Of a stretch of 64,000 nucleotides of DNA, positions 63,168-64,000 are shown piece by piece (the first letter of the stretch is position 1; each line of letters opens with the position of its first letter). The notes below the pieces were generated by a model. The model was not told the origin of the DNA. It searched no databases and saw only the letters and a program-made list of their open reading frames with translations. The position numbers and the translations under genes were made by a program. Source of the stretch: Paraburkholderia hayleyella (GTDB lineage: Bacteria; Pseudomonadota; Gammaproteobacteria; Burkholderiales; Burkholderiaceae); NCBI RefSeq assembly GCF_009455685.1, contig NZ_QPES01000002.1, forward strand, positions 558,001 to 622,000, read 5' to 3'.

Positions 63168-64000
63168 ATGGCTGCCCTGAACCTCATGACCGAACTGAAC
63201 GCCAACGCCGCCGCCGCCGCCACCGCCACCGCGAACGCGAACGCCAACGCCAACGCAAATGCCACGGCACACAGCAAAGACGCCAGCGAAGGCGTCAACC
63301 AGCAGGCTGTCGCCCGGGCCGCGGCGCGGGCGACAGCTCATCCGGATCGGGCGCACATTTACCTGCGCGAACGCTTTGCCGCGGCCCACGACGAAGCCCT
63401 GGCCCGCGACCAGCTTGCCGCCCTCGGGGTACGTCTGCCGCTCGATGGCCTGACGCTGACGGTCAAGGCCTGTTTTGACGTCGCGGGGTGGGTCACCGAT
63501 GCGGCTTCCGCCGTCTTCGCCGGGCGGCCTGCCGCCCGCGCCGATGCTCCCGCCGTCGCGCAGTTACGCCACCACGGCGCGACGCTGGTCGGCCATAGCA
63601 ACATGACGGAATTCGCCTTTGGTGCCTTAGGCGTGAACTCGACCACGGGCACGCCTCGCACGCCGCTCGATCCCGAGCGGCAGCGCATCGCCGGAGGCTC
63701 GACCTCGGGCGGTGCGGTCGCGGTGGCGGAAGGCCTGGCCGATCTGGCGCTGGGCTCGGATACCAGTGGCTCGGTGCGGATCCCGGCTGCGTTCTGCGGC
63801 ATCGTGGGCTTCAAGCCGAGCAGCGGGCGCATCAGCACGCAAGGGCTGGTGCCGCTCTCAAGCAGCTTCGATGTGCCTGGCCTGATAGCCCGCGATGTCA
63901 CCACGCTGCTACGGGCCAGCGGCGTCTTCGGGCTGACTGCCCACGACACCGCGCACGACACCTCAGCGCCGCGCGCCGTGCCGGATCTGAGCGGCTTGCG
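63168..64000 (+). CDS. amidase signature family hydrolase (partial, runs off right edge)
   Basis: The 277 visible residues contain the Ser-cisSer-Lys triad of the family: Lys in LTLTVKACFDVAG, cis-Ser in RIAGGSTSGGAVAVAEGLAD and nucleophile Ser in LGSDTSGSVRIPAAFCG. GLVPLSSSFDVPGLIARDV continues the usual core. A low-complexity Asn-Ala tract (residues ~10-32, from gcgaac/gccaac hexamers) precedes the fold. The start is uncertain: ATGs at 63168 and 63186, neither with a strong ribosome site. It follows the LivK-like gene closely, so both may be in one operon for uptake and hydrolysis of an amide. The true substrate cannot be told. Confidence 0.88.
   Translation, partial: MAALNLMTELNANAAAAATATANANANANANATAHSKDASEGVNQQAVARAAARATAHPDRAHIYLRERFAAAHDEALARDQLAALGVRLPLDGLTLTVKACFDVAGWVTDAASAVFAGRPAARADAPAVAQLRHHGATLVGHSNMTEFAFGALGVNSTTGTPRTPLDPERQRIAGGSTSGGAVAVAEGLADLALGSDTSGSVRIPAAFCGIVGFKPSSGRISTQGLVPLSSSFDVPGLIARDVTTLLRASGVFGLTAHDTAHDTSAPRAVPDLSGL

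Overview
The window looks like a chromosomal stretch from a GC-rich member of the Burkholderiaceae (Burkholderia/Paraburkholderia/Mycetohabitans-like). The clues are the gene content and the closeness of recognisable proteins to that family: the kdp operon, upp, yebC-purD-hemF-nadD-rsfS-rlmH-maf-rng, an LPS-core cluster beside dnaE, gluQ, rhlE and ftsK. No rRNA, tRNA or CRISPR array was seen. Species identity cannot be settled from this sequence alone.

Layout. 1-10.6 kb, mostly minus strand: an ABC permease running off the left edge, a DUF4126 membrane protein, a guanidinium exporter gene (gdx/sugE) behind a guanidine-II (mini-ykkC) riboswitch, then a complete kdpFABC-DE potassium operon whose kdpB carries a one-base frameshift. 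10.9-17.6 kb is an AT-rich accessory island: three paralogous proteins with an F-box-like motif followed by leucine-rich repeats, one ankyrin-repeat protein, decayed IS5-family copies, and repeated partial copies of the ankyrin gene start. 17.6-27.5 kb is housekeeping: quinone oxidoreductase, mgsA, upp, yebC, purD (also frameshifted), hemF, nadD, rsfS, rlmH, maf, rng. 27.3-30.3 kb is a small island in the 3' end of rng, bounded by a 253-bp direct repeat and holding an integrase remnant and a polytopic membrane protein. 30.3-40.3 kb: a decayed Tat-signal gene, a prolyl-4-hydroxylase-like oxygenase, and an LPS/O-antigen cluster (four glycosyltransferases, an O-antigen ligase, msbA). 40.4-53.7 kb: dnaE, trhO, gluQ, rhlE, aldehyde dehydrogenase, an acetolactate synthase-like enzyme, an MliC-like lysozyme inhibitor, a small lipoprotein, purT. 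53.9-56.9 kb is a second accessory patch: an Asp-Ser repeat protein with a frameshift, and a 727-residue helical-repeat protein ending in an Smr domain. 57-64 kb: a META lipoprotein, ftsK, a LivK-type binding protein and a partial amidase.

The most interesting material is the set of eukaryote-like candidate effectors: F-box/LRR x3, ankyrin, and a helical-repeat protein resembling SKWP-type effectors. It recalls the GALA and SKWP type III effector families of Ralstonia solanacearum and suggests a host-associated lifestyle. No secretion system lies in the window, so delivery is inference.

A second theme is an excess of short tandem repeats, usually 6 or 9 bp, inside genes (in frame) and between them. 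A third is several single-base frameshifts, two of them in C/G homopolymers in kdpB and purD. The frameshifts could be sequencing errors or real slippage.
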